Positions 1-7,743 of a stretch of 60,308 bases of DNA are shown piece after piece. Every line of letters begins with the position of its first letter. Within the stretch, counting starts at the first letter, position 1. The position numbers were made by a program, and so were the translations under genes. A model generated the notes under the pieces. The model had not been told where the DNA came from and made no database searches. It saw only the letters and a list, made by a program, of their open reading frames with translations. The stretch comes from Deltaproteobacteria bacterium (GTDB taxonomy: Bacteria > Desulfobacterota > DSM-4660 > Desulfatiglandales > HGW-15), in the NCBI GenBank assembly GCA_016932235.1, contig JAFGDF010000193.1, forward strand, positions 1 to 60,308. The letters run 5' to 3'.

Positions 1-66
1 ACCCGGGTCTTCGCCGTTAAAAGGGCTCCCCATACCGCGATCCTGCGACCATAGGTTGTTATTTTC
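1..66. repeat. Partial copy of the dispersed repeat seen at 46.9 kb
   Basis: About 55 bases at the window edge match the right arm of the inverted-repeat element at 46.7-47.1 kb (best part 46933-46990). The shared core reads TTCGCCG, then an A-rich stretch, then CCCATACCGCGAT and GCGACC. By eye roughly four of five positions agree. The copy is cut by the window start, so its other end cannot be seen. It lies in the intergenic space before the dsrN-like gene and argues against a start codon at 67, which would put repeat sequence into the protein. Confidence 0.55.
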
Positions 67-135
67 ATGCATCGTGGTGGCCCAAAGAGCCATGAGTGTT
101 TAGTATTAATCCAATGCATTTTAAAAATATTTGAC

Positions 136-1536
136 ATGCTGAAAAGTCCTCCCAGGATTATTATAGCCGCCCTAAAGGGCGGCTCAGGAAAGACATTGAT
201 CTCCTTAGGCCTGGCATCCGCCTGGAAGAGGAAAGGCAGGGATGTGTCGGTTTTTAAGAAAGGGCCTGATTTTATCGATTCAGGCTGGCTGACCATCGCA
301 GCCGGCCGCGACTGTGTTAACCTTGATTTCTTTATGATGACTCCATCCCAGATCACAGATTCTTTCCTGTACAATTCAGATGATTCTGAAATATCCCTGA
401 TCGAAGGCAACAGGGGTGTATATGACGGATTGGACAGCGATGGTTGCTGCAGTACGGCTGAACTGGCAAAATTACTTAAAAGTCCCGTAATACTTGTTAT
501 TGATATCACAATGACCACACGCACTGTAGCGGCGATTATTCTTGGTTGCCAGAAATTTGATCCGGACCTCAAAATAGACGGCGTTATTTTAAACAGGGTC
601 GCTGGGAAACGTCAGGAAACAATTGTCAGGGATTCCGTTGAAAAGTATTGTGAATTGTCCGTTGTCGGTTCTATCCCCAAACTGAACGAACAACTGTTCC
701 CTGAAAGGCACATGGGACTAGTGCCTCACCAGGAAAGGGGTCAGGCCGAAAAGGCCATCATCCAAGCAAGAAAAATCGTTGAGGATAACCTTGATCTGGA
801 TTTAATATGGAAGATTGCACACCATAGGGATCCACTTAAAATATCAACTGTTTATCCGGAACCGGAATCAGCTCTGGCTACTGAGGGCCATCGCCCGAGG
901 ATTGGGTTTATCCGGGATAACTGTTTCTGGTTCTATTATCCGGAAAATCTGGACCATTTAAGGAAACTGGGGGCTGATCTCATAGAAATCGACTCTCTCA
1001 ACTGTAAAGAATTACCTGAACTTGATGCCCTCTATATCGGAGGTGGTTTTCCGGAAACAAAAGCGGGTATACTCCAAAGCAATAAAGGCTTCAGGGAATC
1101 CATTAAAAAAGCTGTTGATTCCGGTTTGCCTGTATATGCCGAATGCGGTGGATTAATATACATGGGTGAAGCACTTATTATTAACGGTGAGAAATATCAG
1201 ATGACAGGTGTCCTGCCTATAAGTTTTTTAATGGGGCACAAACCACAGGGTCATGGATATACTATCCTGGAGGTCAAAAAAGAGAATCCATACTTTCCCA
1301 TGGGGGAGATTTTGAAGGGTCATGAATTTCATTATTCAAGGCCTGTTATTAATGAGAACTGTAAAATCAATCCGGTTTTTTATGTCCACCGAGGTCATGG
1401 ACTGGACGGTCATGTTGATGGCATAAGTTATAAAAATCTGCTCGCGACATATACCCACCTTCATTCAACGGGAAATCGGTCATGGGGCAGATATCTCGTG
1501 AACAGGGCGATCAAATCTCAGAAACATAAGATATAA
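136..1536 (+). CDS. dsrN: DsrN-like glutamine-dependent amidase (cobyrinate a,c-diamide synthase family)
   Basis: A two-domain ATP- and glutamine-dependent amidase. The N-terminal domain has the P-loop GGSGKT (about residues 15-20). The C-terminal class I glutaminase domain has the nucleophile motif YAECGG and a late TxLHS histidine motif. The family amidates cobyrinic acid; the dsr-linked members (DsrN) are thought to amidate siroheme for sulfite reductase, and in sulfate reducers the gene commonly follows dsrABD. The dsrC gene 118 bp downstream supports the DsrN reading, although dsrABD themselves would lie left of the window. I chose the ATG at 136 because the family begins just before the P-loop. 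The longer frame from 67 adds 23 unrelated residues that run out of a repeat. A plain cobalamin role remains possible. Confidence 0.8.
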   Translation: MLKSPPRIIIAALKGGSGKTLISLGLASAWKRKGRDVSVFKKGPDFIDSGWLTIAAGRDCVNLDFFMMTPSQITDSFLYNSDDSEISLIEGNRGVYDGLDSDGCCSTAELAKLLKSPVILVIDITMTTRTVAAIILGCQKFDPDLKIDGVILNRVAGKRQETIVRDSVEKYCELSVVGSIPKLNEQLFPERHMGLVPHQERGQAEKAIIQARKIVEDNLDLDLIWKIAHHRDPLKISTVYPEPESALATEGHRPRIGFIRDNCFWFYYPENLDHLRKLGADLIEIDSLNCKELPELDALYIGGGFPETKAGILQSNKGFRESIKKAVDSGLPVYAECGGLIYMGEALIINGEKYQMTGVLPISFLMGHKPQGHGYTILEVKKENPYFPMGEILKGHEFHYSRPVINENCKINPVFYVHRGHGLDGHVDGISYKNLLATYTHLHSTGNRSWGRYLVNRAIKSQKHKI

Positions 1537-1561
1537 AATCTATGAATTGTCTATAAAGAGA

Positions 1562-1590
1562 TTGACATTATTATTTTTTTCATATATCTT
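1562..1590 (+). promoter_or_regulatory. Candidate sigma-70 promoter of dsrC
   Basis: TTGACA at 1562-1567, a 17-base spacer, then TATCTT at 1585-1590, in an AT-rich stretch directly after the dsrN-like stop. It would give dsrC its own transcript with a leader of about 55 bases ending in the strong ribosome site AAAGGAGG. Independent strong expression of dsrC is typical of sulfate reducers. Confidence 0.5.
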
Positions 1591-1653
1591 CTTTTGCCCA
1601 AGAATATAAATTATTAAGATTATTAGGATAATTATTAAAGGAGGTCGTAAGAC

Positions 1654-1971
1654 ATGCCAACAGTAGAGATTGACGGACACACCTTTAACGTAGATGAAGA
1701 TGGTTTTATTGATGATTTTAACAACTGGAACAAATCATGGGTAAAACACGTAAAATCGACGGAAGGCATTGAGGAGTTGACAGACGAGCACTGGAAGGTT
1801 ATCAATGTTCTTCAGGACTATTACAAAAAGAATGGTATCGCGCCTATGGTCAGGATCCTTTCAAAGGTCACGGGCTTTAAATTGAAATACATATACGAAT
1901 TATTTCCATCCGGCCCCGGAAAAGGCGCCTGCAAGATGGCCGGGTTGCCTAAACCGACAGGGTGTGTATAA
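1654..1971 (+). CDS. dsrC: DsrC, dissimilatory sulfite reductase trisulfide carrier
   Basis: A 105-residue DsrC/TusE-family protein of full length. The C-terminal arm carries both redox cysteines, Cys93 and Cys104, ten residues apart, in the ending GACKMAGLPKPTGCV. That is the signature of true DsrC rather than of TusE or regulatory paralogues that lack one cysteine. DsrC takes the sulfur from DsrAB as a trisulfide and hands it to membrane complexes such as DsrMKJOP. A perfect AAAGGAGG ribosome site lies about nine bases upstream, a promoter candidate lies at 1562, and a terminator follows, so the gene appears to be a single transcription unit. Confidence 0.95.
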   Translation: MPTVEIDGHTFNVDEDGFIDDFNNWNKSWVKHVKSTEGIEELTDEHWKVINVLQDYYKKNGIAPMVRILSKVTGFKLKYIYELFPSGPGKGACKMAGLPKPTGCV

Positions 1972-1997
1972 AAAAATTTCAAAAAATTTCTCCGGAT

Positions 1998-2038
1998 AAA
2001 GGCATTGAAAGAAAGGAACTTTTTTTCGTGCCTTTTTT
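1998..2038 (+). terminator. Rho-independent terminator after dsrC
   Basis: AAAGGCA at 1998-2004 pairs with TGCCTTT at 2029-2035, followed by an unbroken T run. The loop is long (24 bases) but the position and T run fit termination of dsrC. Confidence 0.6.
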
Positions 2039-2065
2039 ATTTACAGCGGGATACCCTATAAAGAA

Positions 2066-3187
2066 ATGATGGATTCATTACTATTTACAGCAACCAAAAT
2101 AAAAAATATAAACCTAAAAAACAGGTTTGTCCGTTCCGCCACCTTTGAAAACATGGCGACGCCTGATGGAAGGCCGACACAAATGCTCAAGGAAATGTAT
2201 AATGATTTAGCTGAGGGAGAAGTCGGTTTGATAGTTACCGGGCTGGCCCATGTTGACGGCTATAAAAACTTACAGGGCGCAAAGGGCATACCCTTTCCAT
2301 TAGCAATCGATGAGGACCGCTTCATTGATGACTGGAGGGACGTGATTGAGGGAGTTCATAAACATGGTGCAAAAATAGCGATGCAGATCATCCATCCGGG
2401 CCGGCAGGACATCCCCCATATTCGCGAACCAGTCGCTCCTTCAGCGGTTCGGCTGGAAAACAGCGATAGAGCGCCCCGTGAAATGACTGCCAATGAAATT
2501 CATGAACTGATCGAGAAATTCGCGCAATCATGCAGGCGCGTGAAGGAAGCCGGTTTTGATGCCGTCCAACTACATGGAGGACACGGGTATCTTATCAGTA
2601 ATTTCATTTCTCCCTACTTTAATATCCGGGACGATTCATACGGTGGTAGCACACATAATCGCGCGCGCTTTATCACTGAAATCATCAAGCGGGCCAGAAA
2701 GATGGTCGGCCCCGAATTCCCAATAATGATAAAAATGAATTTCGATGATTTTATCAAAGGCGGTTTAAACAGAGACGAAGCAGTCAGGATAGCAAAAATA
2801 ATCGTGCAGGCGGGAATTGATGCCATTGAGGTAACCGGAGGTGTTTCTTCCCATAATCCCTTGAGTGTGTCAGCCAAAGCGATAAACAGAGAGAAGGATG
2901 AGGCCTATTTTCAGTCCTACGCCAAGGCGTTGAAGAAACAAGTTCCAGTGCCTGTTATTTTGGTAGGCGGTATCCGTTCAATCAGCGTGATAGATAAGCT
3001 TATCAGGGATGAGATAACGGACTTCATTGCCATGTGCAGACCGTTTATATGCGAACCGGGCCTTATCAAGCGCTGGAAGGAAGGCGATAGCAAGAAGGCA
3101 AAATGTATCTCCTGTAACAAATGCAGGGAAAACCTGCCAAAACAGTCTGTCAGATGTTACCTCAACGAATCATTGGAAAGGACTTAG
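2066..3187 (+). CDS. Single-domain NADH:flavin oxidoreductase (Old Yellow Enzyme family)
   Basis: A 373-residue FMN TIM-barrel protein of the OYE family. Typical features are the N-terminal LKNRFVRSAT strand, the HxGR-like IHPGRQ, the HGGHGYLISNF motif with the active-site region, and the C-terminal GGIRS phosphate site. Near the end is a C-x2-C-x2-C-x11-C set (CISCNKC, then Cys), which in 2,4-dienoyl-CoA-reductase-type members binds a [4Fe-4S] cluster. Those larger enzymes continue with an FAD/NAD domain. This one stops just after the fourth cysteine, so it must receive electrons from a partner. The substrate is unknown. The ribosome site is weak, and the first of two adjacent ATG codons is used here. 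Confidence 0.85.
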   Translation: MMDSLLFTATKIKNINLKNRFVRSATFENMATPDGRPTQMLKEMYNDLAEGEVGLIVTGLAHVDGYKNLQGAKGIPFPLAIDEDRFIDDWRDVIEGVHKHGAKIAMQIIHPGRQDIPHIREPVAPSAVRLENSDRAPREMTANEIHELIEKFAQSCRRVKEAGFDAVQLHGGHGYLISNFISPYFNIRDDSYGGSTHNRARFITEIIKRARKMVGPEFPIMIKMNFDDFIKGGLNRDEAVRIAKIIVQAGIDAIEVTGGVSSHNPLSVSAKAINREKDEAYFQSYAKALKKQVPVPVILVGGIRSISVIDKLIRDEITDFIAMCRPFICEPGLIKRWKEGDSKKAKCISCNKCRENLPKQSVRCYLNESLERT

Positions 3188-3436
3188 GATTAGAGAGGAT
3201 TGGTATTGCCCTGCGTTGATGTCTATTCGTGACAAGACGAATTTGACTTGATGCTTTCGAAGATTGATATATGTATTTTTGGCATATTTCTGATATTCTC
3301 AAGGAATCACTCGAGATCTTTTTCTCTTGAAATAATTTTTTCATAGATATTAGACTATTCAATCATTATAGCTCTGGGTTTAATACCAGAAAAATCCGGT
3401 TACAAAAATTTTAGAAGGAAAGGAAGCCGTCTTGAG

Positions 3437-3754
3437 ATGGATAAATATCAAGAAATTACAGCTGCAAGAAAACTTCTGGAACTTCCAGAAACGGCATCAA
3501 TGGCGGAGATAAAAACAAACTACAAGCGGCTGTTGACCAAATGGCATCCGGATAAATGCATCGAGAATAAAGGGAAATGCACTGAAATGACCCGTGAGAT
3601 AATTTCGGCTTATAAAACGGTTTTGGATTACTGCCAGTGTTATCAATATTCTTTTTCCAAAGAGACTATAAAAAGACACTTGTCCCCTGAACAGTGGTGG
3701 TTTGACCGTTTTGGTGGTGATCCTTTATGGGGAAAAGGCATAAAGCCGGAATAA
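3437..3754 (+). CDS. Small J-domain (DnaJ-like) protein
   Basis: A 105-residue protein whose first 70 residues form a J-domain with the essential HPD tripeptide in KWHPDKC, which stimulates DnaK ATPase. It has no Gly/Phe region and no zinc-finger or C-terminal peptide-binding domain, so it is a class III type J protein. The tail is short and has several aromatic residues (EQWWFDRFGGDPLWG). AGAAGGAAAGGA lies upstream of the ATG. Such small J proteins occur near dsr genes in some sulfate reducers, but a specific client is not known to me. Confidence 0.85.
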   Translation: MDKYQEITAARKLLELPETASMAEIKTNYKRLLTKWHPDKCIENKGKCTEMTREIISAYKTVLDYCQCYQYSFSKETIKRHLSPEQWWFDRFGGDPLWGKGIKPE

Positions 3755-3764
3755 GATTAATTAT

Positions 3765-3783
3765 CCTACCGCAAACGGGTAGG
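3765..3783 (+). terminator. Weak hairpin after the J-domain gene
   Basis: CCTACC at 3765-3770 pairs with GGTAGG at 3778-3783, followed by only a short T-containing stretch (GTTATT). It may be a weak terminator or an mRNA-end structure between this gene and the methyltransferase. Confidence 0.35.
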
Positions 3784-3809
3784 GTTATTGAAAAGCATTA
3801 TAAATTGAG

Positions 3810-4442
3810 ATGGGAACATCTATGACGAAGACAGAACCATTTGAACTATATTGCGACGCATATGATGATTGGTTCCTAAAGAACGCCGAAAAATATGAAG
3901 TCGAATTGGAAATAATACACGGTCTCCTCCCTTTGCCTGTAGCCAAAGGAGTGGAAATTGGTGTGGGCTCAGGAAGATTCGCGGAGCCTTTAGGTATAAG
4001 ATTTGGCTTGGACCCCTCTCATAAAATGGCACTTAAAGCAAAAAAACGAGGCATCAAGGTTATCCAAGGAGCAGCCGAAAATTTGCCTTTCTCCGATGCC
4101 GGATTTGACTTCGCTCTTATGGTCACGACCATCTGCTTTGTTGATGATGTCATCAAATCTTTCACGGAGACTCACAGGGTTTTGAAACCCGGCGGTTGTA
4201 TCATCGTGGGATTCGTGGAAAAGGAAAGCGAGATTGGCCGCTCTTATATAGCTAACCGCGAACGAAGCAAATTTTACAGAGATGCGACCTTTTATTCTGC
4301 TGGACAAGTCTTGGAATTTCTCAACGAGGCGGGATTCCGTATTGAAAAGGTCAAGCAGACACTTATTCCCGGGGACTTGCAAAAAACCATTCTGGATGGC
4401 TTCGGGAAAGGTGCTTTCGTTGCGATAAGTGGCCTAAAATAA
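3810..4442 (+). CDS. Class I SAM-dependent methyltransferase
   Basis: A 210-residue protein with the Methyltransf_11 fold. Motif I is VEIGVGSGRF near residues 50-60, the motif II/III region is LPFSDAGFDFALMV, and LKPGG follows at the expected distance. The fold transfers a methyl group from S-adenosylmethionine. Nothing in the sequence identifies the acceptor. It lies between the J-domain gene and the DsrE-like gene and is followed by a good terminator. The ATG at 3822 is an alternative start, since neither has a strong ribosome site. Confidence 0.85.
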   Translation: MGTSMTKTEPFELYCDAYDDWFLKNAEKYEVELEIIHGLLPLPVAKGVEIGVGSGRFAEPLGIRFGLDPSHKMALKAKKRGIKVIQGAAENLPFSDAGFDFALMVTTICFVDDVIKSFTETHRVLKPGGCIIVGFVEKESEIGRSYIANRERSKFYRDATFYSAGQVLEFLNEAGFRIEKVKQTLIPGDLQKTILDGFGKGAFVAISGLK

Positions 4443-4463
4443 GTTCGACCTGCAAAGGGGATT

Positions 4464-4493
4464 GATGCTGTTCATTAGGACAGCATCCTTTTT
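4464..4493 (+). terminator. Rho-independent terminator after the methyltransferase
   Basis: GATGCTGT at 4464-4471 and ACAGCATC at 4480-4487 form a perfect 8-bp stem with an 8-base loop, followed by CTTTTT. Confidence 0.75.
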
Positions 4494-4517
4494 CAGGGTA
4501 ATCATATTTCCCTTGAT

Positions 4518-4751
4518 GTGGCATTGAATAAAAACAAAATGGAGACCTTTTGTCTCAGAGATCCCGGTTTAGAATTGCCTATGAAAGTTCTTTCCATAAT
4601 CCCCGCGGAAGATGGCGAAATCATCCTCAATGCTATGCGACTTGCGAATATTGGTGTGAAAAAAGGCGATGATGTAAACGTGTTTATGTTCGGAAAGAGT
4701 GCCCTTTTTGAGCAGAAAGGAAAAGAGGATTTCGATATTAATAAATTGTGA
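4518..4751 (+). CDS. DsrE-like sulfur-relay protein lacking its C-terminal part
   Basis: Residues 22-77 (from MKVLSIIPAEDGE through GKEDFDIN) read like the N-terminal two thirds of a DsrE/DsrF-like protein, with the strand-helix-strand and the VFMFGKSA strand. Family members usually continue for 35-45 more residues to a CGTC-type motif with the active cysteine. Here translation stops right after DFDINKL, and none of the three forward frames downstream restores the ending. It is therefore probably a decaying gene or a shortened paralogue. The listed start is GTG; ATG at 4581 fits the family N-terminus better. No clear ribosome site is visible. Confidence 0.5.
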   Translation: MALNKNKMETFCLRDPGLELPMKVLSIIPAEDGEIILNAMRLANIGVKKGDDVNVFMFGKSALFEQKGKEDFDINKL

Positions 4752-4818
4752 TATCCAGAGCATAAAAAAAGGTTTCAGAGGGTTTCCTTCTGCCAGGTTA
4801 ACTATAAGCCAGGACACA

Positions 4819-5637
4819 CTATTTGATGATCCGTTGATATAATTCAGGCCGCCTGTTAGGTAAAAAATACTTCATCCTGTGTGACTTGATATCCCTCAAT
4901 AATCCTTCCCTCAAGTCGGCAAATATTATCTTTTCTTCTTTCCCCGTGTACTTCGCGATCGGTCTGCCCGAAGGATTAATGACAACTGAACAACCCGGGA
5001 ACGACAGTCCCGAAATGTTCCTGCCAACCTGGTTGCACGCAACAATAAACACTGAATTATCAAAAGCCCTTGCCGGCAGATGCCGTAACCAGCTCCGCAT
5101 CTTTTCTTTCGGTCTGCCCCTCGGAGATGCATGAGGCATGAATATAATCTCCGCGCCCTTCAATGCCATAATAGTGCTGATCTCCGGGAAATGTGCTTCG
5201 TAACAGAGCTGCACCCCGAAAGAAATATCATCATATCTAAAGATATCAATATGTTGTCCTCTCTGATACACCTCACTTTCGAGTGGCGACAGATGGGTTT
5301 TGCGGTATATGCCCAGTAACCCGTGCGGTCCTGCGACAATCTGACTCAGATAAGGTTTTCCATGTTCCCTGACCTCTACCATCCCCGCGATAATGATCAT
5401 GCCCTTTGATCCGGCCACCCCGCATACCCTGTCTATTATTTCGCTTGAATCTGAAATCGTATAGACAGAGCTGGGCTCTTTAATAATATATCCTGTTAAG
5501 GAAAGCTCGGGAAAACAGACAATATCCGCCTCCATTTCACTGGCTTCCTGGACTAAAGTCTCCATCCTTACAAGGTTTTCGCGGACATCATGGGGTTTTG
5601 ATTTCATACAGACTGCGGCTATTCTGATGTCCCTCAT
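4819..5637 (-). CDS. Carbon-nitrogen hydrolase (nitrilase superfamily)
   Basis: A 272-residue member of the nitrilase/amidase superfamily with the full catalytic triad: Glu44 (FPELSLTGY), Lys113 (YRKTHLSP) and Cys145 (VQLCYEAHFPE). The family hydrolyses C-N bonds of amides, omega-amides or carbamoyl groups. The start codon overlaps the cimA stop by four bases (ATGA), so the two genes are translationally coupled and both lie under the cimA leader. The sequence does not tell which amide is used. A role in clearing a damaged or amidated metabolite of the same pathway is only a guess. Confidence 0.85.
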   Translation of the reverse strand: MRDIRIAAVCMKSKPHDVRENLVRMETLVQEASEMEADIVCFPELSLTGYIIKEPSSVYTISDSSEIIDRVCGVAGSKGMIIIAGMVEVREHGKPYLSQIVAGPHGLLGIYRKTHLSPLESEVYQRGQHIDIFRYDDISFGVQLCYEAHFPEISTIMALKGAEIIFMPHASPRGRPKEKMRSWLRHLPARAFDNSVFIVACNQVGRNISGLSFPGCSVVINPSGRPIAKYTGKEEKIIFADLREGLLRDIKSHRMKYFLPNRRPELYQRIIK

Positions 5638-7208
5638 CTTTTTTTCATCTCCTTCAGGAGTTTATACTGCACACTGTCAGCCAGGGCATACCAGCTCGCT
5701 TCAATTATATTCTCCGAAACACCCACAGTGGACCAGATCTCTTCCGAGTCTCTCGATTCTATCCTCACCCTTACCTTGGCCGCCGTTCCATCGCTTCCCT
5801 CAATTACCCTAACCTTGAAATCCACCAGCCCCATCTCCTGAACCTCCGGGAAAAAATTATTCAACGCCTTTCTGAGGGCGTGGTCAAGGGCATTGACAGG
5901 CCCTTCTCCTTCCGCGGCGGTAATCTCATGTTCGTCTCCCACGCATATCTTTATGGTTGCCTGGGAACTGCTAGGCCCGTCCTGGTTTTTCTCCACAATC
6001 ACCCTGAAAGATTCCAGTAAAAACGGCTCTTCAAACTGTCCGGTGACTTTCCTCATAAGCAATTCAAGAGAGCCCTCAGCAGCATCAAACTGATACCCTT
6101 TATCCTCCATTACCTTGATCTTGTTAACAATATCCCTGCTGTCAAACCCGTTTCCTCCGAGTTTTATACCCATCTCCTGGGTTTTGTATTCGATGTTACT
6201 TTTTCCAGAAAGATCAGAGACCAGGACCCTGCGACGGTTACCCACCTCCTCCGGATCAATATGCTCGTATGCCAGGGGATTTTTATTAACCGCACTTACA
6301 TGCACGCCCCCTTTATGAGTAAAGGCACTTTTCCCAACAAAAGGACGCTGATTAAAAGGCGGAACATTCACTACCTCACTCACATAACGGGACAATTCGG
6401 TTAAATGCCTTATCCTGTCCTTTTCGAGACACCTATATCCCATCTTTATCTGCAGGTTTCCTATCACCGATAACAGATCAGCATTTCCACAACGCTCCCC
6501 ATACCCGTTAATCGTCCCCTGCACCATGCAGGCCCCTGACTGAACGGCAACTAATGAATTTGCAAGCGCCAGACCGCAATCGTTATGAGCGTGCATTCCT
6601 ATCGGAACCTCCAATTGCGGTCGGATTACATCCAGGATTCTTTTCACCTCATGAGGCATATTCCCGCCGTTTGTATCACACAGGACGACAAAATCCGCTC
6701 CTCCATGTACGGCCGCTTTTAATGTCTTTAAAGCGTATTCCGAATTATTTTTAAACCCGTCAAAAAAGTGCTCCGCATCATATATTACTTCCCTATCCTT
6801 CTTTTTAAGAAATGACACAGTATCCTCAATCATTCTCAGATTTTCATCAAGTGAGACGCCCAGTATGTCTCTTGCATGCAGGTCCCAGCTCTTGCCGAAA
6901 ATCGTGACACTCTCTGTCTCAGAGGCCAACAGAGCCTTGATATTTCCATCATCTTCGGGAAAACTCTGTCCTCGCCTCGTACTGCCGAATGCTGTTAGTT
7001 TGGCGGTCCGGAAGGTGTTATTTCTTGCCATTTCAAAAAAGCGGACATCTTTCGGATTCGAGCCGGGCCATCCTCCTTCAATATATTGAATACCGAGTTC
7101 ATCAAGTTTTCTTGCTATCCGCATTTTATCTTCGGGAGAAAGGGTTATCTCCTCCCCCTGGGTTCCATCTCGTAATGTCGTGTCATATAATATTATTTCT
7201 TTATCCAT
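5634..7208 (-). CDS. cimA: (R)-citramalate synthase
   Basis: A 524-residue enzyme of the LeuA/homocitrate-synthase family. The N-terminal TIM barrel has YDTTLRDGTQGEE (Arg13-Asp14), the metal-site histidines in MHAHNDCG and the signature NGYGERCGNADL. The C-terminal third is the LeuA-type allosteric dimer domain. The TLRDGTQGEEI form and length match CimA, which condenses pyruvate with acetyl-CoA to citramalate and starts the threonine-independent isoleucine pathway. Short 2-isopropylmalate synthases differ in the barrel motifs. The Ile-rich leader peptide upstream independently supports an isoleucine role. The start ATG lies just after a terminator-like hairpin. Confidence 0.9.
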   Translation of the reverse strand: MDKEIILYDTTLRDGTQGEEITLSPEDKMRIARKLDELGIQYIEGGWPGSNPKDVRFFEMARNNTFRTAKLTAFGSTRRGQSFPEDDGNIKALLASETESVTIFGKSWDLHARDILGVSLDENLRMIEDTVSFLKKKDREVIYDAEHFFDGFKNNSEYALKTLKAAVHGGADFVVLCDTNGGNMPHEVKRILDVIRPQLEVPIGMHAHNDCGLALANSLVAVQSGACMVQGTINGYGERCGNADLLSVIGNLQIKMGYRCLEKDRIRHLTELSRYVSEVVNVPPFNQRPFVGKSAFTHKGGVHVSAVNKNPLAYEHIDPEEVGNRRRVLVSDLSGKSNIEYKTQEMGIKLGGNGFDSRDIVNKIKVMEDKGYQFDAAEGSLELLMRKVTGQFEEPFLLESFRVIVEKNQDGPSSSQATIKICVGDEHEITAAEGEGPVNALDHALRKALNNFFPEVQEMGLVDFKVRVIEGSDGTAAKVRVRIESRDSEEIWSTVGVSENIIEASWYALADSVQYKLLKEMKKR

Positions 7209-7227
7209 TTATTTATTCCTTATAATC

Positions 7228-7265
7228 AAAAAAACCGTTACCAGGCTTACTGATAACGGTTTTTT
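7228..7265 (-). terminator. Attenuator (terminator hairpin) before cimA
   Basis: On the minus strand AACCGTTA and TAACGGTT form the stem (plus-strand arms 7232-7240 and 7254-7262), followed by seven T residues, and end about 20 bases before the cimA ATG. It lies within the leader transcript, not after a gene. The 3' part of the loop and stem contains CTGGTA, which can alternatively pair with TACCAG in the preceding leader (around 7305-7312). That would be an antiterminator pairing that dissolves the terminator. Confidence 0.7.
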
Positions 7266-7289
7266 AAAATTTACTACAGATACTTTTAA

Positions 7290-7403
7290 TTATTCCAGAA
7301 TCAGAACTGGTAGCTTCAGTCTCTCCAGTATAGAAAAAAGCAACAGGGAGGAGAAGATTATCCCCGTTGCTTTCATAATTATGATGATATTAATCAGTCT
7401 CAT
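7290..7403 (-). CDS. Ile/Leu-rich leader peptide of cimA (37 aa)
   Basis: A 38-codon minus-strand frame starting with ATG at 7403 and ending with TAA at 7290. It begins MRLINIIIIM and has nine isoleucines and nine leucines among 37 residues, including four consecutive Ile codons (ATC ATC ATA ATT). An AGGGA-type ribosome site lies about nine bases upstream. It sits between a consensus-like promoter and a terminator just before cimA, the arrangement of ilv/leu-type transcription attenuation in which ribosome stalling at scarce charged Ile-tRNA (or Leu-tRNA) prevents termination. The frame has no other resemblance that I recognise. Confidence 0.7.
   Translation of the reverse strand: MRLINIIIIMKATGIIFSSLLLFSILERLKLPVLILE
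7334..7373 (-). promoter_or_regulatory. First hairpin of the cimA leader (pause or alternative terminator)
   Basis: Minus-strand AAAGCAACGGGGA and TCCCTGTTGCTTT pair almost perfectly (plus arms 7337-7349 and 7361-7373), followed by a run of T. It lies inside the leader-peptide frame just after the Ile cluster, where a pause hairpin would synchronise ribosome and polymerase. It could also act as an early terminator. Confidence 0.5.
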
Positions 7404-7432
7404 CTTTAAATTCCCTAATGATTTTGAGATGC

Positions 7433-7461
7433 ATGATACATTAAAGGTATATTGTTGTCAA
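7433..7461 (-). promoter_or_regulatory. Sigma-70 promoter of the cimA leader
   Basis: On the minus strand TTGACA (7456-7461), exactly 17 bases, then TATCAT (7433-7438). Transcription would start near 7426 and give a leader of about 220 bases containing the Ile-rich peptide and both hairpins before cimA. The -35 box is perfect and the -10 box matches four of six. Confidence 0.65.
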
Positions 7462-7631
7462 CCTTTATAGCTGACGGATTTCAGGTTTCGTATCTTTTTT
7501 AGATGATACTAAATATCGTGTTTATACAAAATATCGCATCTTTTTTTTGAGAAGGCAATTTATTCCTGCCGATGATTTATTATAATTTATTCATATCAGT
7601 AGGTTAGCTTTTGCATTTTTCGGACAATCAA

Positions 7632-7647
7632 TGGCACAATTTTTGAA
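7632..7647 (+). promoter_or_regulatory. Candidate sigma-54 promoter before enolase-superfamily gene 1
   Basis: TGGCAC, five bases, then TTGAA (consensus TGGCAC-N5-TTGCA): the -24 element is perfect, but the -12 element has GA where GC is usual. It lies about 100 bases before the start at 7744. A sigma-54 activator is encoded 6 kb downstream in the same gene block. The remaining space between 7462 and 7743 also holds two AAATATCG direct repeats (near 7509 and 7531), and I see no gene in it. Confidence 0.35.
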
Positions 7648-7743
7648 GATTAAGATTACTATCTGGCATTTATCGTTTGTCATTACCGCTGTTTTAAGTG
7701 CTGTGATATTGTCTATTATCAAAAAATTTTGAGAGGAAAACTA

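Noticed and set aside
3027..3251. Possible frameshifted continuation of the short OYE gene
   Set aside because: The overlapping frame does not encode the FAD/NAD domain of longer paralogues, and the gene ends normally after the fourth cysteine. No broken remainder is seen in 3188-3436.
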